A DNA stretch of 64,000 nucleotides, taken from NCBI GenBank assembly GCA_015178975.1, contig WHVD01000056.1:248001-312000 (forward strand), in the 5' to 3' direction. The notes under the pieces were generated by a model, which did no database searches, was not told the DNA's origin, and was given only the letters and a program-made list of their open reading frames with translations. The DNA comes from Hysterangium stoloniferum. Taxonomy: Eukaryota; Basidiomycota; Agaricomycetes; Hysterangiales; Hysterangiaceae. Below are positions 46,262-58,881 of the stretch, piece after piece (within the stretch, counting starts at the first letter, position 1; every line of letters begins with the position of its first letter). Both the position numbers and the translations under genes were made by a program.

Positions 46262-47308
46262 GTCATGGTGGAGTACCTAACTTTCAAACTCCAATGCAGC
46301 CTTGAGCCAGCGCGCCTATCAATGACTTACCTAAGGATAAAAGGATCTCTCTGAACACCAACGACATCAAGATAAAATGGTCTGACCTTCCCGAATACGA
46401 TGGAACTCAATCCAAGGCCTTGGACTATATCATGGATATCATGAGTCTTTTGGAGATCTCAGACTCCACGAGCACATTGTTAGGAGTCGCTCTGCCAAGA
46501 TGACTCACCAGCAATGCCAAGATCTGGTGGAGCACCCTAGACCGTGAACATCACACTGAGTTCAGTCGATCTCATGGATCGTTCCTTTGGGGTATCGTAG
46601 AGGGATTACTTGGAACTCATTGGCACAAGTCTTTAGCCTTAGAATGGGAAGCCATGAAATTTCGACAAGTCAGCCATGATCGAGAGACACCTGTTCACTA
46701 TATTCAATGGAGAATCAAGCTTTATTGATTCTTGTATGGTTTCCACCAAAATCAAAAGGACGAAACGTGCAGATTCATCCTCACGCTACCTATGGAATGG
46801 CTTTCCCTTCTACAAGGACAACCCATCGACGACATCATGAGCTTACAGACTTATGCTAACAATCTACAAGAGGCTCTGATCAACGCTTGGGTCCAAACAC
46901 ATCGAGAGTGTTACTGGTTTCAGAAGCCCAGAGTCATGATCGCCAAACAGGAAGAGTCGGATCCCGGGCATGAGGAAGAATACTCTGGGGGAATCAACCC
47001 CATTAGTCAAGGCCACGTCCTTCTCGGCAAAGTCGAAGACAAAACCGTCCTTAGGAGAACTAATGTGAAACAGGGTAAGAAGCACGGCAAGTTCTTTTTT
47101 GAACGAAGTGACAAGAAAAGCACCACTAAACCTCCAAAGGAGTGCTGGATTTGCGGGAGTTTAGAGCATTTTAAGATTGACTGCCCTCATGCTGGTAGGA
47201 TGTCACATTATGTCTCTATTAACAAATGCTCCGTGCAGAACCCAACTGAGGAGGCAGAGGATCAGAGAGCTTATGAAATGGTTTATGGATTAAGCATACA
47301 GGGACAAG
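46262..47308 (+). mobile_element. Ty3/Gypsy family alpha fossil: gag middle part
   Basis: Homologous to 31210-32275, including IKWSDLPEYDGTQSKALDYI, the QGQPIDDIMSLQTYANNLQE block and the zinc knuckle CWICGSLEHFKIDCPHAGRM. It ends at a TA dinucleotide where Tc1 copy R begins. The continuing gag part is at 11838-12939 on the opposite strand. Broken. Confidence 0.85.
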
Positions 47309-47310
47309 TA

Positions 47311-48868
47311 CAGTAGGCAACAAAACTCTTACAATGTTTTGTACTTTTTGAAAGACATGGCTATTCCTCCAGAAATAAATTCTGTAAAATGCCGAAAATA
47401 TTATGTAATATACTTCAACATCATACCTTCCAGAAATGCACAGCCACAAGGCACCATATCCTTATTTGGTAAGTCCACATCACACACAAACCAATAGCTC
47501 ATTGTAAGGGTTTTGTTGCATACATTTTTAAAGTTCAAAATGGGTCCTAGTCACATGACTTTGTTTATAAATTTCAACAAAGTCATGTGACCACTCTTCC
47601 TCAATGTATATAAGATGAAAGCAACCAGTTGGAATCCCACAATCACCCTACTCACAATGAAAAAGCTCTCCTCCAGCCAAATCCAACATGTTCTTACTCT
47701 ACTTGACTCTGGCATTTCTGGAGCTCAAATATGTTACCAAACTCATCTCAGCAGTGCCACCATCAGTTGTATTCACTCTGAGCATCACCCTGACCTTCCT
47801 AAATGCTCTGGTGGCCGTCCTACAAAGCGGGAAGGTTGATAATGCCACACAGGCAACCAAGAAACTTATAGACATCATCAACACTCCTATTACTTCCCAA
47901 ACAGTGCATCGCCACCTCAAAACCATAGGCATGAGGGCTGTGGTAAAGAGAAAAAGGCTACTTCTCAAACCTCATCATTAGAAATCTCGATTGGAGTTTG
48001 CAGAAAGGCATTTGGAATGGACCCTGGAGGACTGGAAGAGGGTCATATGGTCTGATGAGACTAAGATTAATAGGCTGGGATCAGATGGAAGGAAATATGT
48101 GTGGAAAAATGTGGGTGAGGGGGTTAAATGATAGTTTAGTAGAGGGAACAGTCAAGTTTGGAGGAGGAAACCTGATGATGTGGGGATGCATGGGCTGGGA
48201 TGGGGTTGGGTTTGCAACCAAAATTGATGGGAGGATGGATGCTGAGCTTTATGTGGAGATCCTGGATGATGAACTCCAGCAAACCCTCAAGTATTACAAC
48301 AAAACAGTGGCTGACATTGTGTTTCAACAAGACAATGACCCCAAACACACTAGCAAAAAGGCCCAGAAATGGTTCACTGACCATGATGTTACAGTCCTCA
48401 AGCGGCCTGCACAATCTCCTGACATGAATCCTATTGAACATCTGTGGAATCATATCAAAAAGAAGCTGGGGAAGTATGAACAGCCTGCAAATAGTGTTCA
48501 TGAATTGTGGGAGAGGGTGCAGAAGGTGTGGGAAGAGATTCCAAAGGAGGAGTGTCAGAAGCTTATTGAGAGTATGCCTAGAAGACTTGCAGCAGTGATT
48601 GGAGCAAAGAGGGGCCATACTAAATACTAATTTCTTGTAATAATAGTCTCAAAATAGTGTGCAACAAACCCTTACAATGAGCTATTGGTTTGTGTGTGAT
48701 GTGGACTTACCAAACAAGGACATAGTACCTTGTGGCTGTGCATTTCTGGAAGGCATGATGTTGAAGTATATTACATAATATTTTCAGCAATGTACAGAAT
48801 TTATTTCTGGAGGAATAGCCATGTCTTTCAAAAAGTGCAAAACATTGTAAGGGTTTTGTTGCCTACTG
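47311..48868 (+). mobile_element. Tc1/mariner element, copy R
   Basis: 1558 bp between TA at 47309-47310 and 48869-48870, with the same about 210-bp terminal inverted repeats and CAGTAGGCAAC ends as copy L, in the opposite orientation. Differences from copy L are few, around 1 percent by eye. Confidence 0.95.
47615..48630 (+). pseudogene. Tc1-family transposase, interrupted (copy R)
   Basis: HTH segment 47615-47839, middle segment to 47981, catalytic segment to 48630 with QQDNDPKHTS and SPDMNPIEHLW. It shares the frameshift near 47830 and the TAG after KPHH with copy L. It carries one further lesion, an extra G in the G-run at about 48117-48123, which moves the first catalytic Asp region (WSDETKINR, about 48050) out of frame with the rest. 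It cannot encode a full transposase. Confidence 0.88.
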
Positions 48869-48870
48869 TA

Positions 48871-49074
48871 AGATTGAACGGATCAACATAATAAAGGGGA
48901 CGTATCAAAGTTTGACCAGACAATACAAGTTATTTTGACGTGGGCTTAAACGGAGTTTGATCTTCGCGAAAACATTCGTCAGCTTCGGGGCCGATGGTTT
49001 CCGAGATGGTGACTTGAAACGTTGACAAGTGGCGATAACCTCGGGACCGATAGAGTTGCGACACGGTCATAACA
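48871..49074 (-). repeat. Other part of the solo LTR (LTR-C-like) split by Tc1
   Basis: On the minus strand it begins TGTTATGACCGTGTCGCAAC at 49074 and runs to the TA at 48870. The flank CCCTC at 49075-49079 is the reverse complement of GAGGG at 15015-15019. Together with 14501-15014 it amounts to about 720 bp. Confidence 0.75.
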
Positions 49075-49079
49075 CCCTC

Positions 49080-50640
49080 CTAGACAGCTAGACATTCCTC
49101 TTGGTAAGTAGCCGATCAGCAAAAAGGCCGGCGCATAGCTTGTTGAGCTTTGAACCGTCAAATTGTAGGTATGAGCCACTACTTGAGTCCATTTAGACCA
49201 TTCCTCCTTCGAAGAGGCACAGTACGCTCTGAGCATTTGCTCCACAATAGCATTAGCGTTCTCCATTTGACCATTGGTCTGAGGATGGTGGGACGAGGAT
49301 ACTGCAAGGGCACTTCCATATACTTTGCAAACTTCTCTCCAAAACCTACAGGTCCACCTCTTGTCTCGATCACAGATTATCCTTGAAGGCAGGCCGAAAG
49401 GAGCAGCTACTTTATTCACAAAGATTCGCGTGAATCCTTCTGCGGATAGATCTGAAGTGGTGGGTTCACAGATCAAAAAACGCGTGAGTTTATCCATGGC
49501 GACGAAGATAGCGGAATAACCGCCCTCTGTAGAAGGAGGCAATCCGGTAATCAGGTCCATTGAGACAACCTCAAACGGCCTTAGGGGTACATCCGCGGGT
49601 CGAAGGGCTCCTTGTCGAGCGGAATGATCAATTTTAGTTTTCTGGCATATGTCGCAGCTGTGAGCATATGCTATGCAGTCCTGCAACATCCTTGGCCAGA
49701 AGAAACAGTCTTTCATCAGATTAAGGAGCCTGTGGCCGCCTGCATGAGCTCCTTCGAAAGGATTATCGTGTATCAGCTTGAGTATGGTTGTCGTCATGCT
49801 GCTAGGAACGCAGATTCGACTTTTCCAGTCCGAATCTCGAAAGAACAATAGCTTATTCTTGCTGATAAAATAATGCGAAGGAGTGGCTACCATGTTTGGA
49901 GAAATGGGATCAGCGGCGTAATAATTCCTGAAGGCAGGATCTTTCTGGTATCCGTCGCGAAGTTCCTTAGCGTAATTCTCATCGATCTCTATAAGTAATT
50001 GTGGATTCGAGAGAGTAAAATCCACCTCATCAGTCTCATCATTTCTAGGAAGGTTGTGCAAGTCCCATTTCGTTTGGGGGACCTCTTCGACGGTTCCGAC
50101 AGGTTCAACTAACTCGTGATGAGTGAGAAAGACGGCCTTTTCCGCTGGTTTGTTCTCCCATAACGTCTCTTTGTCGTTCCGGTTATAAGAATCCGCTATG
50201 ATTGGTAAGAGATTGTCTCTCGCGGGCTAGCACAGTCAGGTACTCGAGGAAGTCCAGATAATGGGTCAACGTTGCTGTGTATCCGTCCTGCTCTATGTAG
50301 GATTTCCAGACCGGGGTATGCAGCGTATACCACCCCCAATGCGGCCAGTCGACGATTAGTGTTCTCGTAAGATCTGGCCCATTGTAATGCCGCATGATCA
50401 GTGATCAAAAGGATATGTTCTCCCTCGATAAAGGGCTGGAAATGGACCAATCCTTCTTTAGCAGCTAACGCTTCTCGCTCTGTGGCTGAGTAGTTACATT
50501 CCGCTTTTTTGAGCGTACGGCTCCAATAGGCGATAACGTGTTCGACTGTGACACTGGTGTCATCAAAATCTGCGGCCCAGGAATCCGTCCAGGTGAATTC
50601 CGGCTCCTTGGTTTTATAACGAGTAACAAAAATGGGGATG
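49080..50640 (-). pseudogene. Alpha RNase H C-terminus and integrase core
   Basis: The minus-strand frame 50061-48979 contains the HHCC zinc-binding region (HAGGHRLLNLMKDCFFWPRM, CDICQKTK) and the integrase core: VVSMDLITGLPPSTEGGYSA, ICDRDKRWTCRFWREVCKVY and SSSHHPQTNGQMENANAIVE, giving the D, D, E triad. Upstream (50450-50196) is the end of RNase H (HILLITDHAALQWARS). Codons left of 49080 in that frame are solo-LTR sequence, not integrase. Confidence 0.87.
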
Positions 50641-51281
50641 TGTGAAGAGTGGTGGGTTCTGACCGCTCTATATACGAAGAATAGTGTTTATTCAACTACT
50701 ATTAGAGAGTATTGACCGTCAGTACAATACTATAGACTACTAGACTGTTAGTACTAGTATAAGAATGCACTGCACGCCTCAAGAGCAACTGTATAGTTGC
50801 TCGCGACGGCTTAGAACAGTAAGATAACGAGTTGACCCTTTACGGTACAACTAGTAGCTAGAAATAAGAAAGATACTCAGCTAAAGACTGAGAGTCTAGG
50901 ATAGAGTATTAGTAGCGTGAGTCGACTACGGTGTCGACGAGCGCAAAATCTTGAAAGCGGAACTCGACCTTAGCGGTTCGAGTTCAAAAGGCTATTAGTA
51001 GACTAGAGAATGCTACCTTTATGGTAGCTGAGATACTACCCTTGACACCTCTCGTTATTCGACGTCTGAGTCGTTACGAAGTGGTGTCTGCTGGGTAAAA
51101 GGTTGTCTATCGTTTGGCGCCGAGGGCGCCCATATGTATACACAAAGCTTCAAACTACAAATCAAGGTGTGCTCGAAATATAGAAAGAATATAAAGAAAG
51201 AAAATAAAAGGTAAATAATAAAGTACTATAATCCGGTTATTATTCCTTAGTCCAGGTATGCATATATGCATACCCTTTACA
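50641..51281 (-). mobile_element. Solo LTR-B, near-perfect TSD GGATG/GGACG
   Basis: 641 bp, TGTGAAGAGTGGTGGGTTCT to GCATACCCTTTACA. Flanks are GGATG (50636-50640) and GGACG (51282-51286), one transition apart. Inserted in the RNase H region of the alpha element, in the same orientation as its host. Confidence 0.9.
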
Positions 51282-53390
51282 GGACGTCTCGTGATTGATC
51301 GAAAGCTGCCCTTGCTTGGGCATAAATGTTTGTATCCTTTAGGTCCCTAAGCGTCATTTTTTGTATTTGCTGGAGGCAACATCCCAGCGCGAAGTCCGAA
51401 GCGTCTGTGTATAACCTATAAGGCATACCGCTCGCAGGGTGTCCAAGTACTGGAGCCGAACTCAATGGAACTTTGATGTCTTCAAAAGCTCGCGCATGTT
51501 CTGAATCCCAATGCCAACGAACTCCTTTCTTTAAGAGGTTGAAAAGTGGAGCAACCGTCCAGGAGTAGAATGGTATGTAAGCAGAGAAGTACAGAACCAT
51601 TCTGAGAAAACGTTGAAGGTCTGCTATCTTAGAAGGTGTGGCTAATTCCAATATAGCGGCAACCTTTTCTTGATGGGTCGAAAAGCCAAGTCTAGACACC
51701 TTATGTCCTAGTAGTAGAATCGAATTGTACCCCACGTAGCACTTTTTGGGTGAGAGAGTGATTCCCGCTGCAATGATGGCTTGTAGGACCTGGTCCAAAT
51801 GCTCTAGATGATCGTCCCATGTCTTAGAAAAGATCACGATGTCGTCAATATAAACTAGGCAGAATATCCATAAGTAGGGTGCAAGTACGGTTTGCATAAC
51901 CCTTTGGAATATAGAAGGTCCATTATGAAGTCCAAAGGGCATTCTCCTGAATTGCCACAGTCCTCAATGGGATCTGAAGGCTGTCTTCGGCTTATCTTCC
52001 TCTAACATTTCAAGTTGGGTAAAACCAGCTAGTGCATCGAAAGAAGATAAGATGTTGGATCCCAAGAGCGCCTGCATGATTTCCGATTGACGTGGCAGCG
52101 GAAATTCATCGGGAACCGTTAGGCTGTTCAACTTTCTATAGTCAATTACTACTCGTGGTTTCCCGTTGCGATAGACGACAAAGGCTGGCGCCCCCCAAGG
52201 ACTCTTGGATGGTTCAATCACTCCCTGTTGGAACCAAGTGTCCATTTGTTCGTCAATGAGCTTCCTATTAGCCGGGGAGGTTGGAAACATTGACATTGAA
52301 ATAGGTTGTGCGCCATCTTTTAAGGTGATGTTGACCTTGACATCTACTTGTCCTAAATGCCCGTCTACTCCAAAAGCTAGGACGTTCTTAGTTAATACTG
52401 ACTCCAAGCGGGGGGAGACGTTGGTAGGGATGTCAGGACCTAAATTAATTAGCTTATGCAGATCTTCCGCGTGAAGCGTTTCCGTGGTGGCAACTTCTGA
52501 CATTTTGGGGCCTTCCGGGTCGAAATCGTCTGCGAGTTCCCGTTCCAGGGGCAGCCTGGAAGATTGAGGATTAAGGACACATTCCTCTTCTATTCTTGAT
52601 AGACTTTCGACGAGATGGGCGATCTTGGTTGCCGTCGACTGCATTGATGCCCTCTCAGTCGAAGATCTAGGAGTCTGGGCCCATTTGTTCATGTCGTGAA
52701 TTAATCCAACGGTTTCCCCTTGTCTGATGATTCTTGGCATCAGAGAGGGATTAGCGAGAGGTATCGCGGCACGTTCCCTAGAGATGGCGGTGGTGGGAGC
52801 AGCTAGTATACTCCCATCGTCGTTCTGCAAGACAACTCCCTCGACTATCCATTGGTCACCAATAAGATCTCCTACAAAGATCAGTACTAATCGAGCTGAT
52901 TCCGGTTCTATAGTACAATCTTGTAAGGCCCGTGCGACTCTTTCAGTACACACTCCTTTGTCTGGTTTGGAAGTCAATTCAGACGGGTCATTGGCTAATT
53001 CCTCAAAGGGGATCTTGCTAATCGAAAAGGTTAAAGGCTGCGGCTCCTTGGAAGAGCTGGCTGGAATAGATCCTGCTCTCCCAGGCAAAATCAATCTGGA
53101 ACCCAGCGGTTGGTCTCGCAGTGTCCCGATCTCATAGTTCACGTGAAAGTCTTCTCCAAGAAGGATCGGGACGGTCATACCTCGGACAACGTACATCTCG
53201 GCGGTAAATTTGAGGAGTATACCGGTGTTGTCCTCGAGATAAATGGGGACGTTAACGTATCCTGATACTTTGGCATTACCGGTAAGTTGTACGAGGTGCA
53301 GCTTGAGTCCTTGCTTGAGTTTAGGGCGGTCCTCTAGTTCCTTATAGAAATCCTCTGAGATTAAGGAGAGGTCAGCTCCGGCTAGATAAT
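51282..53390 (-). pseudogene. Alpha protease and reverse transcriptase
   Basis: Frames 53196-51964 and 51942-51277. The protease start (ADLSLISEDFYKELEDR) is near 53360, and its end (VPILLGEDFHVNYEIGTL) near 53150. RT motifs: KSPWGAPAFVVYRNGKPRVV, VIDYRKLNSLTVPDEFPLPR, LGSNILSSFDALAGFTQLEM and the catalytic block LVYIDDIVIFSKTWDDHLEH near 51840. RNase H begins YTDASDFALGCCLQQIQ near 51400. Broken. Confidence 0.88.
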
Positions 53391-53399
53391 AGTCGAATC

Positions 53400-56394
53400 C
53401 TCTTTCATAAGTCGACTGGATCAGGGGTATTGAACTCTAGGTCTTTTGCTTTCTTTTCTTGCAGCCAATTTAACATTCCTCCTGATACGTCTACCGTTAG
53501 GTACCTTGTCGTCCACTTCAGAGTCTGACTCATCACAAGGAATTAAGTCGGGTAATTGCCCTGGGTCGAAGGGGAAGCTCTCCTCCTCCGATCCCTCGGA
53601 CTCAGAGGGTCTTCTATAATGTAGGTTTGACTTATTTCCTTAGATCGGTTCACAAATGCATCCTCGTCAACGATTTCCTCAATGGTGGGAGGTTCAGGTC
53701 GCGATAAAACTCTCATCTCAGTCAGACCTTCATGGTTCTGACGATGAGCATCTAGCCAGTCTCCTTTCTCGAGAAAATCATGATCTGATATAGAAACATA
53801 AACTTGCGATGTCTCGTTCTCATTCGAGGATGCTTTCACATCTGAAACGATGTTGTCCTCTGGCTGAGGAAGGTAGACAGAAATGAAAATTGATTCCTCA
53901 TCAATGTTATGTACTTGTCCCTGTACACTTAATCCATAAACCATTTCATAAGCCCTTTGATCCTCCGCCTCCTCCATTGGGTTCTGTGTGGAGCACTTGT
54001 TAATAGAGACATAGTGCGACATCCTGCCCGCATGGGGGCAGTCAATCTTGAAATGCTCTAAACTCCCACAAATCCAACACTCCTTCGGAGGTTTGGCGAT
54101 GCTTTTCTTGTCACTCCGTTTGAAAAAGAACTTGCCGTGTTTCTTACCCTGTTTAGCGTTCAATCTCCTAGAGGTGGTTTTATCCTCGAGTTCGCCGAGG
54201 AGGACGTGGCCTCGATTAGTGGGGTCGATTTTTCCAGAGTGCTCCTCCTCATGCCAGGGATCCGACTTGTCTTGCTTGGCGATCGTGACTCTGGGTTTCT
54301 GAAACCGATAACGTTCTCAATGTGTTTGAACCCAAGCGTTAATCAGAGCCTCTTGTAAATTGTTCGCGTAAGTCTGTAGGCTCATGATGTCGTCAATAGG
54401 TTGTCCCTGTAGAAGATAAAGCCATTCCGTGGGCAGTGTCAGGATAAGTCTGTGCATTTCGTCCTTCCGGTTTTGGTGGAACCCATACAAGAATTGATAA
54501 AGCTTGACCCTTCGCTGAATGTAATGAACGGGTGTCTCATGATTGTGACCGGCCTGTCGAAATTTCATGGCCTCCCATTCTAGAGCCAAGGATTCGCACC
54601 AACAGGTTCCAAGTAATCCTTCTACGATGCCCCAAAGAAACGATCCGTGAGATCGACTAAACTCAGTGTGATGTTCACAGTCTAGGGTGCTCCACCAGAT
54701 CTTAGCACCGCCAGTAAGTCATCTTGGCAGAGCGACTCCCAGCAATGTACTCATGGAGTCAGAGATCTCCGAGAGGCTCATAATATCCATGATGTAATCC
54801 AACACCTTGGATTGAGTCCCATCGTATTCGGGAAGGTCTGACCATTTGATCTTGATGTCGTTGGTGTTAAGAGCGATCCTTTTATCCTTAGGTAAGTCAT
54901 CGATAGGCACGCTGGCTCGAGGTTGCATCGGAGTTCGAAAGGGAGAGTTAGGTACTCTACCGTGATGCCCCCCACGTCCTGAATTCCCTCCATAGCTTGA
55001 GGTACTAGAACTCCCAGATGAATTACTAGGAGGTCCTCCTGATGGCAGAAAAGGGTGGGAGGAGATCGGCAGGGAATGGCGAGGATCAACTGGATTCAGC
55101 AATCCTCGACCAGCAACCTGACCAGCTATACCTTCGGTGAATGCAGTGGAGAAAGACGGTCGACCCTTGTTGGCGACTGATCGATATCTAGTTGTAGTTG
55201 GTTCATCACCCATGTTCGTATTGCCAGGGATTCGTTCGAACACGATGCGAGACCAGTGACCTTCGTGATGGGGGGGAGGGCTAGGTTCCGTCGCGATCCC
55301 TCTCTCGATTTCGACCGTATTCAAAGGTCGACGAGGTTGAGGCTGATAGAGGGGGATGCATATTTCCATTCCTTTTTCCTGAAGACGTCCCGCCACCTGC
55401 ATCCTCATGTCAGACGGGAAGTCTTGCAGAATAATGGGACGATTGAGCGAATGAAGGAAACGAGTGTTGGGAGAGCCATTCAGGGTACGAACAAACGAAC
55501 TTGTTGTGGAGATGGGTGAATCGGGTACCTGGATGGAATCACCATAAGGGTAAAGCACTTCCAAAACCATCTTATCGAGTCTTCTCTGATTTGCCTTAAC
55601 CGACCCCTTAAAGTGAAATACGCAAACGAAGAATTCCGAGTAATCCCGTTAAGAGACTCCTCCAGCATCTGAATGTAAATATACTGGTAGTCGACTTTGG
55701 GGACGATATGATCCCCACCGAGTAGGACGTGAAGGATTTGTAACGCATCATCGTGCGTGTGGAGTGCATCGAGGAATGAGGAGAACACCTCTTGTTTAAG
55801 AACCGTCCTCCCTCCTTCCATAACAGAGGTAACTTCACTCGACCATTCGGGAATCGAGCAAGTCAAGTCCTCAAGGGTTCCAGGTTGTAAAAATAGATCC
55901 TGCGCCGATAAAATAGCCTGATAACGACCTAACCAGACTGCTACAGTCACCGGTAAAAGGGGGTAGTCTGTATTGTACTCCTCCACAAAGGGAGTAACCT
56001 GATCCGTAGAAATTCAGTCGGCGTAGTATGCATCCCATTGTAAGTTGATGGGCTGGGTGTAAATCATATGACCCCTAAAGAATTGCTTAAGGATGACCTG
56101 TTTAGGCGGGAACGAGAGAACGGGTTCAGAAGCACGGGTAATTTCAACCTTAGCTCCGGGGACGTTCAACTGCTCAGTTGACGGATGTTCTTCTTGTGGA
56201 CTTGGAGGGGCATCCGTTGACGGTCCAGCTACTGCTTCGACGGGACTTCCCGGAGGAGCTGGTTTTTGAAAGGTCAATGAAGACTTCCTCATGGTGACGC
56301 TACGGGGTGGTTCCAGACTTGCAGGTCTTTGACAAGGTTTTGAACTACTCGGGGTCACAGAGGATCTCGGCGTTTGGTTCTTGCCAGTGGTCAT
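53400..56394 (-). pseudogene. Alpha gag, 5' portion copy
   Basis: Starts MTTGKNQTPRSSVTPSSS at 56394. Segments at 55986-55480, 55570-54719, 54589-54317 and 54163-53543 carry the same blocks as the other gag copies (HVLLGGDHIVPKVDYQYIYI, DLPEYDGTQSKVLDYIMDIM, zinc knuckle CWICGSLEHFKIDCPHAGRM). Broken in several places. Confidence 0.85.
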
Positions 56395-56470
56395 TTACGT
56401 GTTTAGAATTTGATAGTTAAAATAAATGTTTTTCTTTGTAGGGAAAGAGCGGTCCAGCTCGGATCACCAC

Positions 56471-57101
56471 TGTGAAGAGTGGTAGAAGTTCTAACCGTTC
56501 TATATACGAAGAATATCGACCATTGAAGTACGATACCAGGATGTATTGACTGTCTAAGTCTAATACGGACCGAACACGTATTGACTACTTAGTTCAATAC
56601 GGTAGAGAGGAATAGCTATCTAAAGTAAGGTAGATAGCTAGAACGAATAAGCAGAATCGACTGGTTAAGTGCGATTCTGGACAACTGCTCGAGTGCAAGT
56701 AGAGTAGTTAGAGAGTCAAATAATAGAGTAGCATGGATGTAGTCCACGCGAGTTGAGATAGGGATTGAGTTTCGACTGATACAGTTCAAAACTCAGTTTG
56801 AATGAGTAGCTGAAGCCCATCTGTGACGGTCGAGACGATACACCAATCACAACTTACAGGACACTAACGGGTGTCTGGGTAAGTCGTGGTTGCAGTGTAA
56901 AAAGTGTCTGAGTTCTAAACTACAGGTGCTAGAATACATAAGTCTGACGTGTGTGCGCCCACAAGAGTCAATGTACCGCATACATAGGTTGTCGAACTAA
57001 TTATAGATATAATGAAAGAGAGAAAATAGAAATAATAAAGGAAATATAGTAAGAGCACATCCGACTATATTTCCCGAGTGTATTTCGCCATACCTCTCAC
57101 A
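56471..57101 (-). repeat. LTR-A, 5' LTR of the alpha element (TSD CATGG)
   Basis: 631 bp. On its gag side lies TGGTGATCCGAGCTGGA (56453-56469 on the minus strand), the likely primer-binding site. On its outer side is CATGG at 57102-57106, matching the flank of the LTR-A at 18981-19608 after strand reversal. Confidence 0.9.
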
Positions 57102-57102
57102 C

Positions 57103-58863
57103 ATGGCCTTCCCGGCACCTGCAGTCGTGAGGACTCCTGTGGTCCCTACGGCACCCATAGCTTCCCCGGAACCCATGGCACCTCCGTCCATTTCTCTGAT
57201 TAATGCTGCAGCTTTTATTAGGGCTTCAAAAATGGATGGGTCCCAGGCATTCACTATCAACTTAAAAATTGATGAAGCAACTGGATGTTTTTCAACCCCG
57301 GTATCTGAATCTGAGCAAGCCGCTGACCTAGAAGGCGTCCTGGAGAAATATCATGACTTTGCGGATGTTTTTAGCAAGCAGAAAGCTGACCGGCTTCCGC
57401 CTCACAGAGAATACGACTTAAAAATCGATCTTGAAGATGGCACCCAGCCACCCCTAGGACATATTTACCCGCTTTCGTCTACGGAACTATCTGCAATCCG
57501 TGATTTCCTGGATGAATATTTGTCCATAGGTTTTATTCGATCCTCAAAGTCTCCTTTTGGAGCACCTGTTCTGTTTGTCAGAAAAAAGGATGGATCTCTT
57601 TGACTATGTGTTGATTTTAGAGGACTGAATGCTGTCACCAAGAAGGATAAATATCCACTCCCACTCATATCTGACCTGCTCGATGCCCCGCGGAATGCCC
57701 GGATTTACACCAAAATTGATCTCAAACACACCTATCATTTGGTCTGGATTGCTGCAGGCGACGAATGGAAAACCACTTTTAGAACCCGTTATGGGGCCTT
57801 TGAGTGGTTGGTCATCCCTTTTGGACTCACCAATGCTCTGTCTGTTTTTCAGCATTTTATCAACGACATTTTCTCCGACATGCTCGATGTATGCGTCATT
57901 GTTTACTTGGACGACATTCTTATCTACTCTGAGAATCCCACAGAACACGACAAACAAGTCTGTGAAGTTCTCCGGAGGCTCAGACAATATGGTTTATTCG
58001 CAAATGGTAAAAAATGTACTTTTGACATGGACTCCGTGGAATACCTAGGTTTCATGATGGGACCCGATGGACTCCGCATGGATGAAACTAAAGTGCAAGT
58101 CATCAAAGATTGGCCCGAACCCCAAAAAGTTAAAGATATCCAATCCTTCCTCGGCTTTGCCAATTTTTACAGACGTTTTATCTGTGGATATTCCGACATC
58201 ATGGTACCCCTTACCCATCTTACACATAAGGGTACTCCATGGAACTTTAACGATAAGTGTCAAAAAGCTTTCAATCTTTTAAAAAATTCTTTTTCTACAG
58301 CTCCTATTCTGTTGCATTGGAAACCAGACTTCCCACTCATTGTTGAAATGGATGCCCCTGACTATACACTTGGAGCCATTCTGTCTATCCAGGACTCCAA
58401 CGGAGAAGTCCACCCCGTGGCTTTTCTGTCCTGGACTTTTACCGGAGCAGAGCTCAACTACGACGTTCATGATAAAGAACTTCTGGCAATCCTCGTCAAT
58501 CCCATTGTCCGTGGAATTATCATTATGGATATCGAGAAGTTACATCAAGATATTCTATCGGCAATTCCACTAGACCCAGTTACTAAAGCTCACCTGGACA
58601 ATCTCGTGGACCCCGATCAACCTCGATGGTCTCTTGATCAACATGGTTTCATTAGACTTGACGATCATATCTATGTACTGGACTCCGATGGCCTCCGCCT
58701 CAGGATCCTTCAATACAAACATGATCATCCACTCTCAGGACATTTTGGGTACAACAAAACTCTATCATTAATAAGAAGAGAATATAATTGGCCCGGACTC
58801 CATGGATTCATTAAGCACTATTGTAAATCTTGCACTACTTGTCCCTGCTCGAAATCTCAGTGA
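57103..58863 (+). pseudogene. Beta reverse transcriptase, RNase H remnant, integrase HHCC region
   Basis: 57103-57603 holds the protease-RT linker and RT N-terminus ([40 protein letters not shown]). 57739-58863 has FEWLVIPFGLTNALSVFQHF and the catalytic block CVIVYLDDILIYSENPTEHD, then the RT thumb (FLGFANFYRRFICGYSDIM) and connection/RNase H remnants (ELNYDVHDKELLAI). It ends with the integrase zinc-binding segment (HDHPLSGHFGYNKTLSLIRR, YCKSCTTCPCSKSQ). Broken. Confidence 0.87.
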
Positions 58864-58881
58864 CACAAGCCATACGGCCTT

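Larger units (their letters stand above)
49075..57101 (-). mobile_element. Ty3/Gypsy family alpha, 5' portion: 5' LTR to integrase (fossil)
   Basis: Read leftward: 5' LTR-A 57101-56471, gag 56394 to about 53400, protease about 53390-52990, RT and RNase H about 52990-51282, a solo LTR-B at 50641-51281, RNase H and integrase 50640-49080. The element stops where the split solo LTR begins; its 3' portion is at 15015-19608. It is the best preserved alpha pol in the window, but broken in several places. Confidence 0.87.
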
